From the NCBI RefSeq assembly GCF_010093815.1, contig NW_022985564.1, forward strand, positions 1 to 64,000: DNA of 64,000 bases. Reading direction: 5' to 3'. The position numbers and the translations under genes are program-made. Shown piece by piece: positions 23,296 through 35,000 of this stretch; position 1 is the first letter of the stretch, and each line of letters opens with the position of its first letter. Under the pieces are notes generated by a model. That model did not search any database, was not told the origin of the DNA, and was given only the letters and a program-made list of their open reading frames with translations. The stretch comes from Pseudovirgaria hyperparasitica. Lineage: Eukaryota; Ascomycota; Dothideomycetes; Acrospermales; Acrospermaceae.

Positions 23296-25996
23296 TTATT
23301 TCTCTACATGTCCAGGGCTCGGTGGGACAGAGCCTGATTCCCATATGATAGGTTCTGGTCCCAGCTCAAATTCAATCGTACCGCCATCAACCATAACATC
23401 CGTATGTTCGAACCAATTCTTGTTCCATCGTTGTCCATTTAATCTCACGCTTTGTACATAGAAGCTTTCCTGTCCCAGATTCGTGGTTGAGATTCTCAAT
23501 ATTTTGTCATGATTGATCGTCATATTGATATCAGAGAACCATGGTGATTCAAGGAGGTATACAGGCTGCGTGACAATCGGATACATGCCGATCATCTGCC
23601 AAATTAGCCATGAATTTAGAGCACCTGCGTCTGAATTTCCTGGGACGCCGTAGTTGGCGTTTTTGAAGTACCGGTTCCCGAGATAGCGCGAGCGCTCGAC
23701 AGACTTGTATTGTTTGTTGATACTATACTAATCAGCTGTGATCTCATAGTACCCGATGACATAACCAACTAGTTGTATAGATAGGGCGTTGCAAAGTCAG
23801 GCTCGTTGCCAATGTTCATGATTGTGTTAATGCCTGCTCCATTGGCACCGAGATTGGCCTGGCTACTGTTCGGCTCGAAGATGTAGTCAAGTCGCCGTTC
23901 AAAATCAGCTGCACCGCCCATGAATTCGATCAAGGTCTCAGCATCGTGCGGTATTGTGAATGAATATTCTACGAGACATGTAAGTAGGTATTCATTGCAG
24001 TAATACCGTAAACTTTACCGAAAGGCGTTCCTAACTGGTAGATCAGAACACGTCCCATATACGGTGATAGAAGGATTTGACCAACCCTCGTACGTTACTG
24101 ATCTCCAGGAGCATTCATCGCAAATAGCCGGATTGTAGTTGGTAAGATTAAACTCTCCTGATGATAATCTAGGAGCCATAAATCCTTTGAATGACTCAGT
24201 CGTGTTGACACTGACGAGATCGTGTACCCAGATATTCTGCCAATTTGCTGATCGATTGAGGTACTTCGAGGCGTCACCAGGAGCTTCACCCTGGGCAACT
24301 TGATACAGTGAGAAGTCGTTCAGTGAGTACTCGACGGTTCTCGAGATACAACGCGTGCTTCTGTCAGACGATACATATCCAAGCGGTATCCAGTCATATA
24401 GAGCCCCTCGACCTTCTTTACGCTGCCTGTGAGATCAGTTGGAGAGAATGTATTGTATGGCACGACCTCAGCATCTTTCACCATTGCTGCATACCCCTCA
24501 GTCCAATTGATTCCTCCTCTTAAGCCTTTGACATAAGCGTCTGCGAGCACGTTGTCCGCATTGCTACCACCTTGAGTCAGGCCGTTCCAGTTACCAGATC
24601 GCCCATCAGGCATGAAGCCATCATATCGCCAGATGTCAATCAATGATCTAATCATGCTTTCGTAGGCTGTCGGCTGTATAAGATGGTAGAGGCTGACAGT
24701 ACAGCGGAATATATCCCAGATGGCATAGAAATCATCCCAAGAAGGCTCGTCGGATTTCCATAGTGGATTTTCGCCTTCGCGGTTGGAAGGCATCAGATGC
24801 ATGAAATATAACGAAGAGTAAAGCAGGATCAGGTTCGTCTGGTTGGCGGACTCGCCCGTGTCGACCTGTATCTTGCTGAATACCTCTTCGTTCCATTCCT
24901 TACGTCCCGCATCAACTGTCTGCTGAAGATCATAGGACGGGATTTCATCGTCTTTGAACCTGCAAGCCTTATCAGTCGATATGAAGGATATCCCAACTCT
25001 CGACCGGATCATGTTAGGACTAGAGCTATCCCATGAGAAAACAGCTCCTACTCGATCATTCATCAAGCCTGCTTGCTCTGATATTTGACCGCCGAATATG
25101 GGTAGCTGGGGCCCGCCATTCGCGAAGTTATGTTGGCGTTGCATTGGATCAGTGTTTCGCCCTTTGAAGGTCTTGCTTTTAGTTGGAGGGGTTTCAAAGT
25201 CGCCACAGAAATGTACAGTCATCGGTGCGCCTTCGTTGAACCCACCACCGTATGTCCCGTATCCAGTGTATATGCCATTATCCTTGAGATTGATCTCACC
25301 ACCTAAGTAGTACTGGATGCTACTGCCACCGAAACCGCCATCAGGCAAGTAGTGAGAGACGTCCACAAGAACGTGCCGCTCTCCATCCGGAAAAGTATAC
25401 TGTAATATGCCGGAATGGCGAGCGCCAGATAGTTCAATTTTGATTCCGTCAGCAAGCTCGGTCGAGAAGTAGTTGACCTAGAGACATTGGCGGAAGAAAG
25501 AGTAGTTTTGGAACACAACACCGACCTGAGCAACGTCGTTCCCAACTCTGCGCTGCCAGTATGTCGTGTTGTCTAAGATGTTTACTGGAGCTTTGATTGT
25601 TGTAAGAGGCATTTGTGCAATTACACCATACTTCGGAGGACCTCCGGTACCTAATGGATGCAGATGTCAGCCCATGCGTCGTATCTGCTCTATTTGTAAT
25701 GATACCGGATTCATGCATCATGCTTATTGCAGTGACTTTTCCATTTGGAGTAAATCCTCCATTGAGAGTTGCGCGATCCTGATTTTCTTCGATACTATCA
25801 ATGCCTACTTTGCAACGCCGAATGGAACGGCGCCTCCTACTAAGATATCTCCTCCGCCAAATGCTTCACCCGGGTATGGGCCTTCGGATCCGATCAGTGG
25901 GTTCACGAATTGCGAATAATCGACTTGTGCAGTAGCATACTGTGGCAAGTTGAGGAGAAACATCAACAGAGCTTTCGAAGAGAGGGACGGCATCAT
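23296..25996 (-). pseudogene. GH92 alpha-mannosidase, reading frame broken at several places
   Basis: GH92 enzymes are calcium-dependent exo-alpha-mannosidases, here with a signal peptide (LLMFLLNLPQYATA) and the conserved start VDYSQFVNPLIGSEGP. Most of the family is readable across introns: FTPNGKV, SMMHESG|TGGPPKYG, the long central exon 25366-24320 with NADNVLADAYVKG, then NWQNIW, TIPHDAETLIEFMGG, NYGVPGNSDAGALNSW, ending at 23296. Two single lesions cannot be explained by introns: a missing base at about 25807-25808 just after PFGVAK, and a surplus AT at about 24396-24400, where reading resumes as DWIPLGYVSSDRS. A third problem lies at about 24003-24085, where the expected YEG..WEYS block cannot be read continuously. 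The rest is well conserved, so the damage is recent or is sequencing error. If both small lesions are errors, the gene could be functional. Confidence 0.75.
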
Positions 25997-26798
25997 GAAG
26001 ATATGCGGATGCTTCACTGTTCTACTGGGCGGTGCCAGCGCCTTTTGTAGACGACTGGCGTTACAGAGCCTACTACATATTGAGCGATGAAGTGGTTTCA
26101 CGGTACTCGATGATATCACGTTCCACGCGCTGGGATCGAGTGTGACCTATATTCTATCTCAAAACGGGACGGTGCGGGGTTAGATGATGTGCAACGGTCG
26201 ACCTGCATATGCGGCGCCGTAGAAGACCCGGGAGAGTGTTGGGCTGTCCTATTGACTGGACATCCGGGGATTCTTGATATCGGTGTGTCTGTGGTCGAAG
26301 TGAATTGGCCTATTGTTGTATGTCTTTTATTGATGGACACAGGAGTCATAATAAGATGAGTGGCTCGGCCAATGACGAGCTGAATTCTTTCTTAGAGTTG
26401 ACTTTTAGCGTGGCTGAGCACACGTGATTGCCCGCCATCTACAGAGTACACGCTAGCCTCTTCTAACCTTCCCCAGCCACTCCCACTTTAAGTCAAGAGA
26501 CGCGTCCACCCACCTTACGTTAACCCGATTCATCTCTTGTTACAACACTCCCCTCCTATAATCCCAATTACTCTTCCTCTAAACTCTTCCAAATATTGCT
26601 GTATCACGACTAAGATACCGAAAATCAGAAGCGTCATCCCGTGACGCATTTCCACAAAGTTGCCAGGTCTATAATTTGCAAGCTATAGGATAGTGTCAAT
26701 AGCTCTACACAGCTTTGATCGTCAGATATTGTTCACGCAACAGACAACTCCGCAATTTTGGACACCCTCGGAACAAGAAAACCTAATTCTAGGCCAGC
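25997..26798. other. Divergent intergenic region, 802 bp
   Basis: Separates the GH92 start (-) from the start of the next gene (+). The right 350 bp are pyrimidine-rich, typical of a fungal leader. No gene seen. Confidence 0.5.
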
Positions 26799-28049
26799 AT
26801 GCCCCTGTTCGAGAGCATCACCGATCGTTTCTGGAATTATGTGTCTCCTCGCAAGACTCAAGAGCGTCGCGACAAACCATTCAAGACCCCTGCGCTACCA
26901 CCAGTCACAGTCCAACATCGGAAGACCGGCGCATCGTCTACCAAATCCGGCCGTATGTCTATGAGTCCTCGAAGTCGTGTTCAATCTTGGAAGATGGCCA
27001 CAGGGGAGTTTGTCAGGCCAGCGGATCATCGAGCACCATTTGCTACGCCCTCGATTGGCGGCGCAACACCACCGCATGACAGTATAGACATGGATCTTGA
27101 AGGAGTAACACTCATGGATGACATAGAAGAGGAGGATCTAAAGGACTATTCGGCGCAATATGACGCAAATGACGAAACAATGGTGGACGAGGAGTACAAT
27201 CTGAAGGAGGAAGTGGTTTTTGATCTTGAAGAGGAGCGCAGAAAATGGGCCGTTAAAGCTGAGGAGATGCACGGAGAAGGCTGGAGCAAGGATGCAGTCG
27301 ACATATATATTCGCATCGGTATGCGTGGCCATGAACCACTGCTTCCTGCCTCTTGGGCGTTCGACTTCCGTACTCTGCCCTCTACCATGTTCTCCACCGA
27401 CCCTTCTGAAGCTTTTATCAAGTCTGTTCAAGAATCAGATTTCAGAGGTATCAAAGCCACTTCGGATCTCCTCTTCCTCGGCCGCAATGTGCGCGATGCC
27501 CGTTACTACCCGGACCCTTCCCGCACTTCTCATACTGTTGCAAAGCGTGCTCTGAAAGCCTATTACAAATGGGCCACTGAAGATGCCTCCGTGACTGGGC
27601 CCTCCGATATCCCAACACTTGTAATTGAAGCTGGTGGCGTCAATGTTCCAGCTGCAGTCATGCAACATAACATGACCCGCCGCCTCCACAAGCTTGCCAA
27701 CCGCTACCGCGACGCGCTGCGGGTGCACCCTTCGACTGAACCGGAAGATTCAGAGATGAGCGCAAACCCGCCGTCTGAAGCCGAATATACCGCCCCCCTT
27801 CCCACTCTATATGGTATTATTGCGAGTCATACCGTGCTAGCGTTTGTATGCTATGAACCATCCGACGACGAGGCCGGCCTACGGATGATCGGCGTTTTCG
27901 ATTTCGGCGAGCCACACACTGACGTATGGAACAGTCTCGCAGTGGCGCAATTTATTGTGCAGGCGCGGAATAGTATGATGGCGATGCAACCATACACAAA
28001 GCATGATCTAGATGACGGAACGATGGAGGAGGACGACCCAGACGCGTAA
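26799..28049 (+). CDS. Conserved filamentous-fungal protein of unknown function
   Basis: Intronless, 416 residues, starting MPLFESITDRFWNYVSP. The first 100 residues are basic and Ser/Pro-rich (KTGASSTKSGRMSMSPRSR), then an acidic stretch (DLEGVTLMDDIEEEDLKDY), then a folded-looking core: EERRKWAVKAEEMHGEGW, DIYIRIGMRGHEPLLPASW, FIKSVQESDFRGIKA, RALKAYYKWA, and LYGIIASHTVLAFVCYE near the end, followed by an acidic tail. The order (basic disordered head, acidic hinge, compact domain) and absence of signal peptide or membrane segments suggest an intracellular, perhaps nuclear, protein. I recall similar proteins across Pezizomycotina without a functional name. The tight codon order and length make it a real gene. 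Confidence 0.85.
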   Translation: MPLFESITDRFWNYVSPRKTQERRDKPFKTPALPPVTVQHRKTGASSTKSGRMSMSPRSRVQSWKMATGEFVRPADHRAPFATPSIGGATPPHDSIDMDLEGVTLMDDIEEEDLKDYSAQYDANDETMVDEEYNLKEEVVFDLEEERRKWAVKAEEMHGEGWSKDAVDIYIRIGMRGHEPLLPASWAFDFRTLPSTMFSTDPSEAFIKSVQESDFRGIKATSDLLFLGRNVRDARYYPDPSRTSHTVAKRALKAYYKWATEDASVTGPSDIPTLVIEAGGVNVPAAVMQHNMTRRLHKLANRYRDALRVHPSTEPEDSEMSANPPSEAEYTAPLPTLYGIIASHTVLAFVCYEPSDDEAGLRMIGVFDFGEPHTDVWNSLAVAQFIVQARNSMMAMQPYTKHDLDDGTMEEDDPDA

Positions 28050-28721
28050 GCCCCCGAACGAAGAACGAAAAACTCTTCTTGATCATCTCACCTTTCTTGC
28101 TTTCTTGGGCTTCTGGGGTCAATGACTATGGATTAAATGGGGGATGACTCTATAGCTGTGTGCCCTGAAACTGATGGAGTTTTGGAGGGCACGGCTAGGA
28201 ACCGTCCTAGTGCACATTTCTTTGTTTAGTCTGTTACGTGATGCGATGCACCGATACCCCCTTTTTCCCTGATGGATAATGTTTGCGATGAGTTTCTTTT
28301 GTACAGCAGGTTTGGAGTCACGCAGGCGTACTCGGGTCTGATGTGTGATGAGAAATGAGATCAGACGGTCGCTTGTGTAGTTGCTAGGATTGGATGTGCA
28401 TGCCACATGGACATTCGGGTCAATAAACATCTTATATGCAGACATGACAAGTGTATCGGTGAGCACGTATTTGACCTGCGTCTACATCCATTATACGAGC
28501 ACTGACATGTAAGCCTGAGCGATGGTCTCGCATAGCGCATCCAGTGGACCTCCGTACAGATACCGGTGGACCCTCTCCCGAGTCCTTCACTACTACCAGT
28601 CATGACATCACTTCCGGACTAGCTGATGATATGACTTTCGCCCTCATCTCAATGTTCTCAACCTTCCTAACTCATCTCCAGAATAAACACGATTCCCTAC
28701 ACTCCCCTTGGCCGTTTCATT
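28050..28721. other. Intergenic between tandem plus-strand genes
   Basis: About 670 bp with only short antisense frames. It contains the 3' end of the upstream gene and the promoter of the SNG1-like gene. Confidence 0.5.
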
Positions 28722-30317
28722 ATGCTGCGCCCCTTCGACCGCACTCGTAAACCCCCAAGCTCACGCTCTACCTCCACCAACACGATCCCCTCTTCCGCAC
28801 ACAACAATGTCTCCGCGAACGTCGAAAAGGGCAACCCAAACGCCGAAGCCCCAGCACCCGTTGGATTCTGGCACCCGTCGCTCGCCCGCGTGCGTTTCTG
28901 CGCAATGAAGAAATGGGCCATCGTCACGTTAATTCTCATGATGTTTATATTGGGCGTGCTATCGCTGTACTGGGCCGTGCTGTTCCATGTACCGCAGAAC
29001 CTGCATGCTTTGAAGGTATATGTCGTTGATTTTGACGCGCCGGGTAACGGGGAGCGTGCGATTGTTGGGCCAGGCGTGGTAGAGGTTGTGATGAGGCAGC
29101 TTGAGCGACCGAGTCACCTGGGATTCGAAATGCGTGATCCAGCGGAGTTTAGGTATGACATCTTGCGTGTGCGCGAGGCCGTGTATGAGTGGGATGCGTG
29201 GGCGGCAATTGTTGTGAACCCTAACGCGACTGAGGCGCTCTATAATGCTGTGCGGAGTGGAGACTCAACGTACGATCCGATGGGCGTGGCACAGATCGTG
29301 TATCAGAGTGCGCGAGACCAGAGCGTGTGGCAGAGCTACATCTCGCCTGTTATAGATAAGGTTGTGAGCGAGGCGACGAGTGCAGTTGGCATGGGATGGG
29401 CGGGAATTGTTTTGGGCAATGCGAGTCTGATGGACAACGCGGCAAGCGTTCCTCAGGCGCTCAGTCCTGCGATTGGATTTTCGAGATTCGATCTAAGACC
29501 ATTTACACCGGAGGTCGCAATTCCAGCTGTGAGCATTGGACTGATATGTAGGTTCTACATGGTGTACTGATCAAAATCTGGCTGGAACCTGAGGCTGATA
29601 TCTCGCAGATCTCATCATCCTCTCGTTCTTCTCGTTTCCGTTTTACATGCCTATCCACATGCAATACCTCAACCCTCAGGGCCACCCTCCGCTTAAGGTC
29701 CATCAACTTATCATTTGGCGTTGGTGTGCGACCGTTTTGGCGTATCTTTTCCTCTCGCTGGCCTACTCTCTTGTCTCCATGGCATTCCAGATCAACTTTT
29801 ACGAATCTCCGTCGACACCATTTAATCCATTGGACATACCTGGAATCGAAATGGGTAATGCTGCGTCGTATGATCGTGGGACGTTTTTGGTATACTGGAT
29901 GTTAAACTTCATTGTACGTTGATACATAAACTCTTTGGTGGGTTCTGTGTCTGAACTGACTCTTCACAGGGCATGATCGCTCTCGGCCTCGCATGCGAGA
30001 ACGTTGCAATGATGATCGGACAACCGTGGACTGGTCTATGGCTCATCTTCTGGGTGATCACAAACGTATGTACATCTTTTTACGATCTATCATTGGCGCC
30101 CCGATTCTTCCATTGGGGTTATGCATGGCCGCTGCACAACATCGTGGAAGGAAGTAGACAGATCTTGTTTGACTTGCACAGTCGCTTAGGCCTGAATTTT
30201 GGGGTACTCATTGCCTGGGGAGCAATCAACACTGCGCTTTTTCCATTCTGCTGTTGGTTCCAAGGATGGAAAACAAGAAGGGGCGTACATGAGTACTTTC
30301 CGCTTCATGGAAACTAG
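28722..30317 (+). CDS. SNG1: SNG1-like (DUF3533) multi-pass membrane protein
   Basis: Belongs to the DUF3533 family that includes yeast Sng1, known for resistance to nitrosoguanidine when overexpressed; its transport or membrane role remains poorly defined. Three exons: 28722-29547, 29609-29913 and 29970-30317 (introns 61 and 56 nt), giving 492 residues. Topology: cytosolic basic/Ser-rich head, first helix WAIVTLILMMFILGVLSLYW near residue 65, a large non-cytosolic domain of about 180 residues, then a bundle of helices beginning VAIPAVSIGLIYLIILSFF. The family motifs RWGYAWPLHN-like FHWGYAWPLHNIVEGSRQI and FDLHSRLGLNFGVLIAWG are intact. A GTATGT inside the last exon (near 30065) is not used because translation through it matches the family. 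Ends 54 bp before the DCC1 stop on the other strand. Confidence 0.92.
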
Positions 30318-30371
30318 TTTCATATTGGGCGAATCTCAACAATGTGTCAACCTAGGATGACATTGCCACGT

Positions 30372-31482
30372 TCATCGACGAGCCTTGAATTTCTCGTGCC
30401 ATTTGCCGCTCTTGGAATTGACTGTGCGATCTGCAATATGGCTTTTGACGGCGATTAACCGTGGGTTAGGTTGTGTGTAGAAGCCCTGTCAAAGTGACAG
30501 TTAGAGTCAACCAGGTGCCTAGGGTATGGATACACACCTTGATAGCGTCTATCTTGACATCCTGTTCCCATTCATCAGGTAGAGCTTCACGCCAAGCCGC
30601 CATAAATTGACTCAATGGTATTTCTGAATTGGTTTCAGTGAGCACCTGCAGCGTCACCTTACCAAGCCATTCAATTGTAAGAGGTTTGTCGAGAGTCAGC
30701 TCTTCAGTGCTATGTCCAGCAGTCGAGATTCGAAGGATCAGGGACTCAAAGAATTCGATAGGCATTTTCTCGTCCATCAAGGTGTCATGAAGCTTCGCCA
30801 AAGAAAAGCTTGATATTAGTGGGATGCTTTCGGCAATCGCAGCCGTCAGTAATACACGCCAGGCTTCATGGATGGCGGCGGGGGACGGACACCAGCTACG
30901 ACCTTCTACTTCGAAAGCACAAAGTTCGCCCCAGGCTCTTTCACACTCGCCATCTGAGGAAGGTATATTAGCAAATATCTCGACTTTGCTACGTGCGCTG
31001 TTGTTAAGCAAGACTACGTCGTCAGCCTCTCTGTACTCGGGAAGAAGCTGCCGAAGAACCACAAGCGGTGAATCCTTGGAGGGATGCAGTTCAAGGGTAT
31101 GGCTGCAAGACGCTATAGCTGAGACGCTGCTTTGTGGCAAAATAGATCCCGGACTACGAAAGGGAGCTGCACGAGTGACATATACTGAATTGGATGTCTG
31201 GACCTGGCGCAATTGGTACGTCTGATCTTTTGTACATAGCGCGACATATGCCGGCTTTGATGATGATGATAATGCGTCGAGCGACTTGATATGCAGACTG
31301 TGACAAAAGGTTAAAGGTTAAAGGTTTGGAGGTATTGAGGTTACGCATACTTACATTGGTGGCTCAGGCGATGAGATGAGGTCTAAGATGCCTTGAGGTA
31401 GCTCCAGGAGTTTGAAGGCTTCCTGCTCAGCAGTAATAGTGAGAGCGGTGCGAGCGTGATCCTGAGTAGACATCTGTTGCAT
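30372..31482 (-). CDS. DCC1: Sister chromatid cohesion protein Dcc1 (Ctf18-RFC subunit)
   Basis: Subunit of the alternative clamp loader Ctf18-Ctf8-Dcc1-RFC, which loads or unloads PCNA and supports cohesion at replication forks. Exons in reading order 31482-31355, 31297-30538 and 30485-30372, introns 57 and 52 nt, 333 residues. Recognition rests on AYVALCTKDQTYQLRQVQTSN, the conserved Dcc1 block, followed by HTLELHPS, and at the C-terminus LPDEWEQDVKIDAIKGFY and the terminal basic segment SGKWHEKFKARR. The last exon is short (38 codons) and is lost if the intron at 30486-30537 is ignored. The first intron contains a small GGTTAAA tandem. Start codon: ATG at 31482; a second ATG three codons downstream is also possible. 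Confidence 0.92.
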
Positions 31483-32003
31483 GGCTGGTGTTGGGAGAAC
31501 AGAATTAATTGGACATCATTATTGAGATAATTAGTGATGGAAAGCTGCCGCAAATGAGGGGAAATAGCGTGCTGAAAACTTCGCCCAAAACAACGCGTCA
31601 ACCCACGACAGGGCTCGATCGACGCGCGTGACTATTATTAGATTGATTTCCGATCAATATCTGGAAGTGGCAGTGGTGGCATGCAGCATCAGCACCTACC
31701 GTCCAAGTTTCAATCTGTCTGTCGAACGCTTGACTGGCATCACCCTCGTTTGGCTGGCCTCGCATCCCGCTCCAAGATCACCAATTCGCTCGCTCTATCT
31801 ATCGTCTGCTTTTTCTACTCGTGGCGTCTGGCGTCTCGTCTCCTCGCAGGTTGCGATTTCGACCTGTTGTTTACTTGCGCTCACAGCATCACCACTCGAC
31901 AGATCCCATCGTCGTTGCGCATACTCGACACCAGTGCTGATCGATCCAGCATCACCATGATTGATTGCCACTGATACGCATCACTTTCTGGCTCCTTGGC
32001 GCA
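31483..32003. promoter_or_regulatory. Divergent promoter space of DCC1 and the RhoGEF gene
   Basis: 521 bp between the two start codons. ACGCGT words at 31592-31597 and GACGCG near 31621 resemble MCB (MluI cell-cycle box) elements, which in yeasts drive G1/S genes such as replication factors; this would suit DCC1. The MCB link in this organism is inference. Confidence 0.35.
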
Positions 32004-35000
32004 ATGGCGCTCATCAACCCACCCCCGCCAACCCTGTCTGCAGACAATCTCTCCATCTTCTACACTACCGATGAACTATTGTCCGCCTCTCCGACTCTTG
32101 TCCTGCACGGCCGCTCAGCAACCGCATCGGCGATTCCGACCAATTCGCGAATTCAAGTTCACATATACAGCCCAGCTGGATTCCAATCATTCCCTCGCCT
32201 CACAGTAGCCCCGAGCTCCCCATTATACGCGGCCGTTGACTGTTTGGCAAGGGAGGAACAAGGGGACGAAATATGCAGAGGTCTCGCGTTCAGCTTATAC
32301 AAATACTTCAGCGAGCTTTCAGATGGCGTCAAGAACACCTGGGAGACGAGAGCGAATTCTTTTGGTCAGCTCCCGTCTGCGCCGAAGCTGTTCTCTGACG
32401 CCCATGCTGCGATTCTTGCAAGCCGCATGGTCAAGATCGAGAATCCCGCTCATGTCATTGAGGATATCAAGCAATCGCTAGCACAACAGACTATATCATG
32501 GATCGACCTCGACATTGTTGTGCCAGCGGGGTCGATGAGGCAACCTCCAGAGAACATGAGGGAGTCTGATCTGTTCAATGCTAGTGAAGAAGATACAATA
32601 GATCAACGTTACGGAGACATTGCGCCCTGTGTCAGACTTTTCGGACAAAGCGCATTCTTGCCTACATCAAAGTTGAAGAGAGCCCCGTCTCGACCGACGA
32701 ATCTCAATCGCACATTGGCGTTTACCAAGAAGCAGAAAGAGAACTTGAGGCGCGAGATGATTGAGTTACTAGACACCGAGGAAAGCTATGTGAGCAAAAT
32801 CTATGACCTTCTTCACAGCGTTGCCGAGGACTTTAGACAAAAAGCGAAGAAGAAAAGTATGAGTAGCGGAAGCCCAAGCGAGCAGGCCTTGAAAGGATTG
32901 TTCCCACCCAGTCTTGACCAGATACTGCAAGTCAACTCATCGTTTCTTGAGGTGATTCGCAACATTCTAGACGCAACGGAAGACGAGGCTATTCATGACC
33001 TGGAGAACACTAGCGACGACCCTGACGTCGTCTCTGCTGTCGACCCAAATGGACCGGATGTTACTGGAGCCGTCACTTTGGCCAGAAGCCTTGTTGAATG
33101 GTTTCCCAGATTCTCCGACTGCTACACGCAATATATACATGCTCACGCTGAATTTTCTGGATTCCTACGAATTTTTCTTAGCGAAACAGGCTCTAGCTTT
33201 TCCAGGCGTGTTCAAGAAACCGGCGAGCAGCGATTGATGTCAATGCTCATAGAGCCGGTACAGCGTTTACCACGCTACAACCTTTATATTGACAACATTG
33301 TCAAGCAACTTCCAGTTCGCCACCCTGCATTGAAGCCGTTCCTAAAGGCGCGGGACATAATCTCGGAAATATGCTCGCGAGAGTCTTCAGGTTCACAGCA
33401 AGTTAAGATCATGAACAATTTGCGACGATCTGTAGCATCCTGGCCTGTTGACTTCCAAGCACGCGGCCGTTTCATCACAGCTGTTGATGTGACAGAGTTG
33501 GCACCTCCATATAGAGTAAAATTCCAAGGCGTTGGCGCCGATCCCGGTATCTTTCTGCTATTCACGGATTGTTTAGTACTGCTTCGAAAGCTGTCCAGAC
33601 GGAATACAAATGCCCGGAGCTTGATCGCTGAGCTTGAAGGTTCTTCAGCAATGGAGATCGACTCAGATGGTCGAATGCAGCCTGATCTTGTATTTCATGA
33701 GCAATTCAGCCTCAGCGAGCTTTCCATTAGTGAAGCTAACGACGGAAGAGTCTTACATCTACAAAGCAGCCGCACCAAGCCTGATCATGAGGTGCCGAGG
33801 GTGTTCAGCCTTTCAATGGCTTATGAAGGTAGAGCCGCCAAGTTCTCCGAAGAGTTTGTCAAAGCGAGAGTGGAGGGTCGGTTCCCAGAAGCAGAGCGTG
33901 ATAGTTACAAGTGGGAGGTTCGCTCTGTACCGGGAGATCTTTCATTATTTCCCGCGATCTCCGAAGATCTCGCAGGGCATCGTCCGTCTGGCCGACGACT
34001 ACCTGCGCCTATCAGAGTTTACATTGATCCGTCAAAATTCTCAGCAACTGCAAAACCGGGTGATCTTGGTATAGAGGTGGTATGCAGATTGTCCATTCTA
34101 GGCGAGAATTTCTATCTGCTGGACATCACGGGCACAAATGATTACGCGAGTCGGGATCGGCTAAGTTCTACGGAGTTCATGCCCGTGTTTACGAAGAGAT
34201 GTAAGTCACTTGCCCTTGATTTCCTGGACTGCAATATACTGACAGATTCTAGTGAGCAATTTTTTCCAACTCCGCAATCAGATCCGTAATCCTGCGATGA
34301 CATCCCTATTCCTCATGAGAAACCAACAGATTCTATCTAGCCTGAACGTAATTCTACCAGGTGTAGATCCAGAACCTTCCGGCGACAAAACTTTCCGCTC
34401 AGCTTCTCCCGTGAAGATGCTCTCCAGTTTTTTCAGCGGAACTTCCAAAGACTCCAACTCCTTCCGAAAACAACGACCTATGTCTACTCTCGGCGATGCA
34501 CCTCGACTTCTCGCGCCATCGTCTTCTAGGCCTCAGAGTCGGGACAGACCCCTGAGCCGAGACAGGCCTGAAAGCCGAGACAGCGAGTCTACATCTCGTC
34601 CCCAGTCCGCCGGAGTAGGTACGGTCAGTAGCACTCCGACGCGAACCGCTGAGTCTATGTCGAAACTGGAAGATACACTTTGTGCTTACCTCTTGGCTCT
34701 ACATTCCCGAAAAGGAAACGTTGTCGGGAAGAACATACGTAACCGAGCCACGGCCGATGAGCTTGTAGTGAACGAACTATACAATGCATTGCTTGAAGAC
34801 CCTGCTAATCACCAAGCTGCAGCTCACGCCTCTGTGGACGTCGTATTTTCTGCCTTCGAAAAGTTCGTCAAGATAGCATGGAAGGAAAAGATGGGCCCGG
34901 TCGTTGCTGGACCCATACTGATTGCCTTCCAATCAAAGTCGGATAGCTCGTACCCTGGCGAATTTGAAAGCTACTTCAGACAGATTTTCAGCGATATGTC

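Noticed and set aside
30060-30080. Intron starting at GTATGT inside the last SNG1 exon
   Set aside because: Translating through it gives the conserved ITN-V-C-T-S-F-Y-D-L-S-L-A-P block, so it is not spliced out in the main product.
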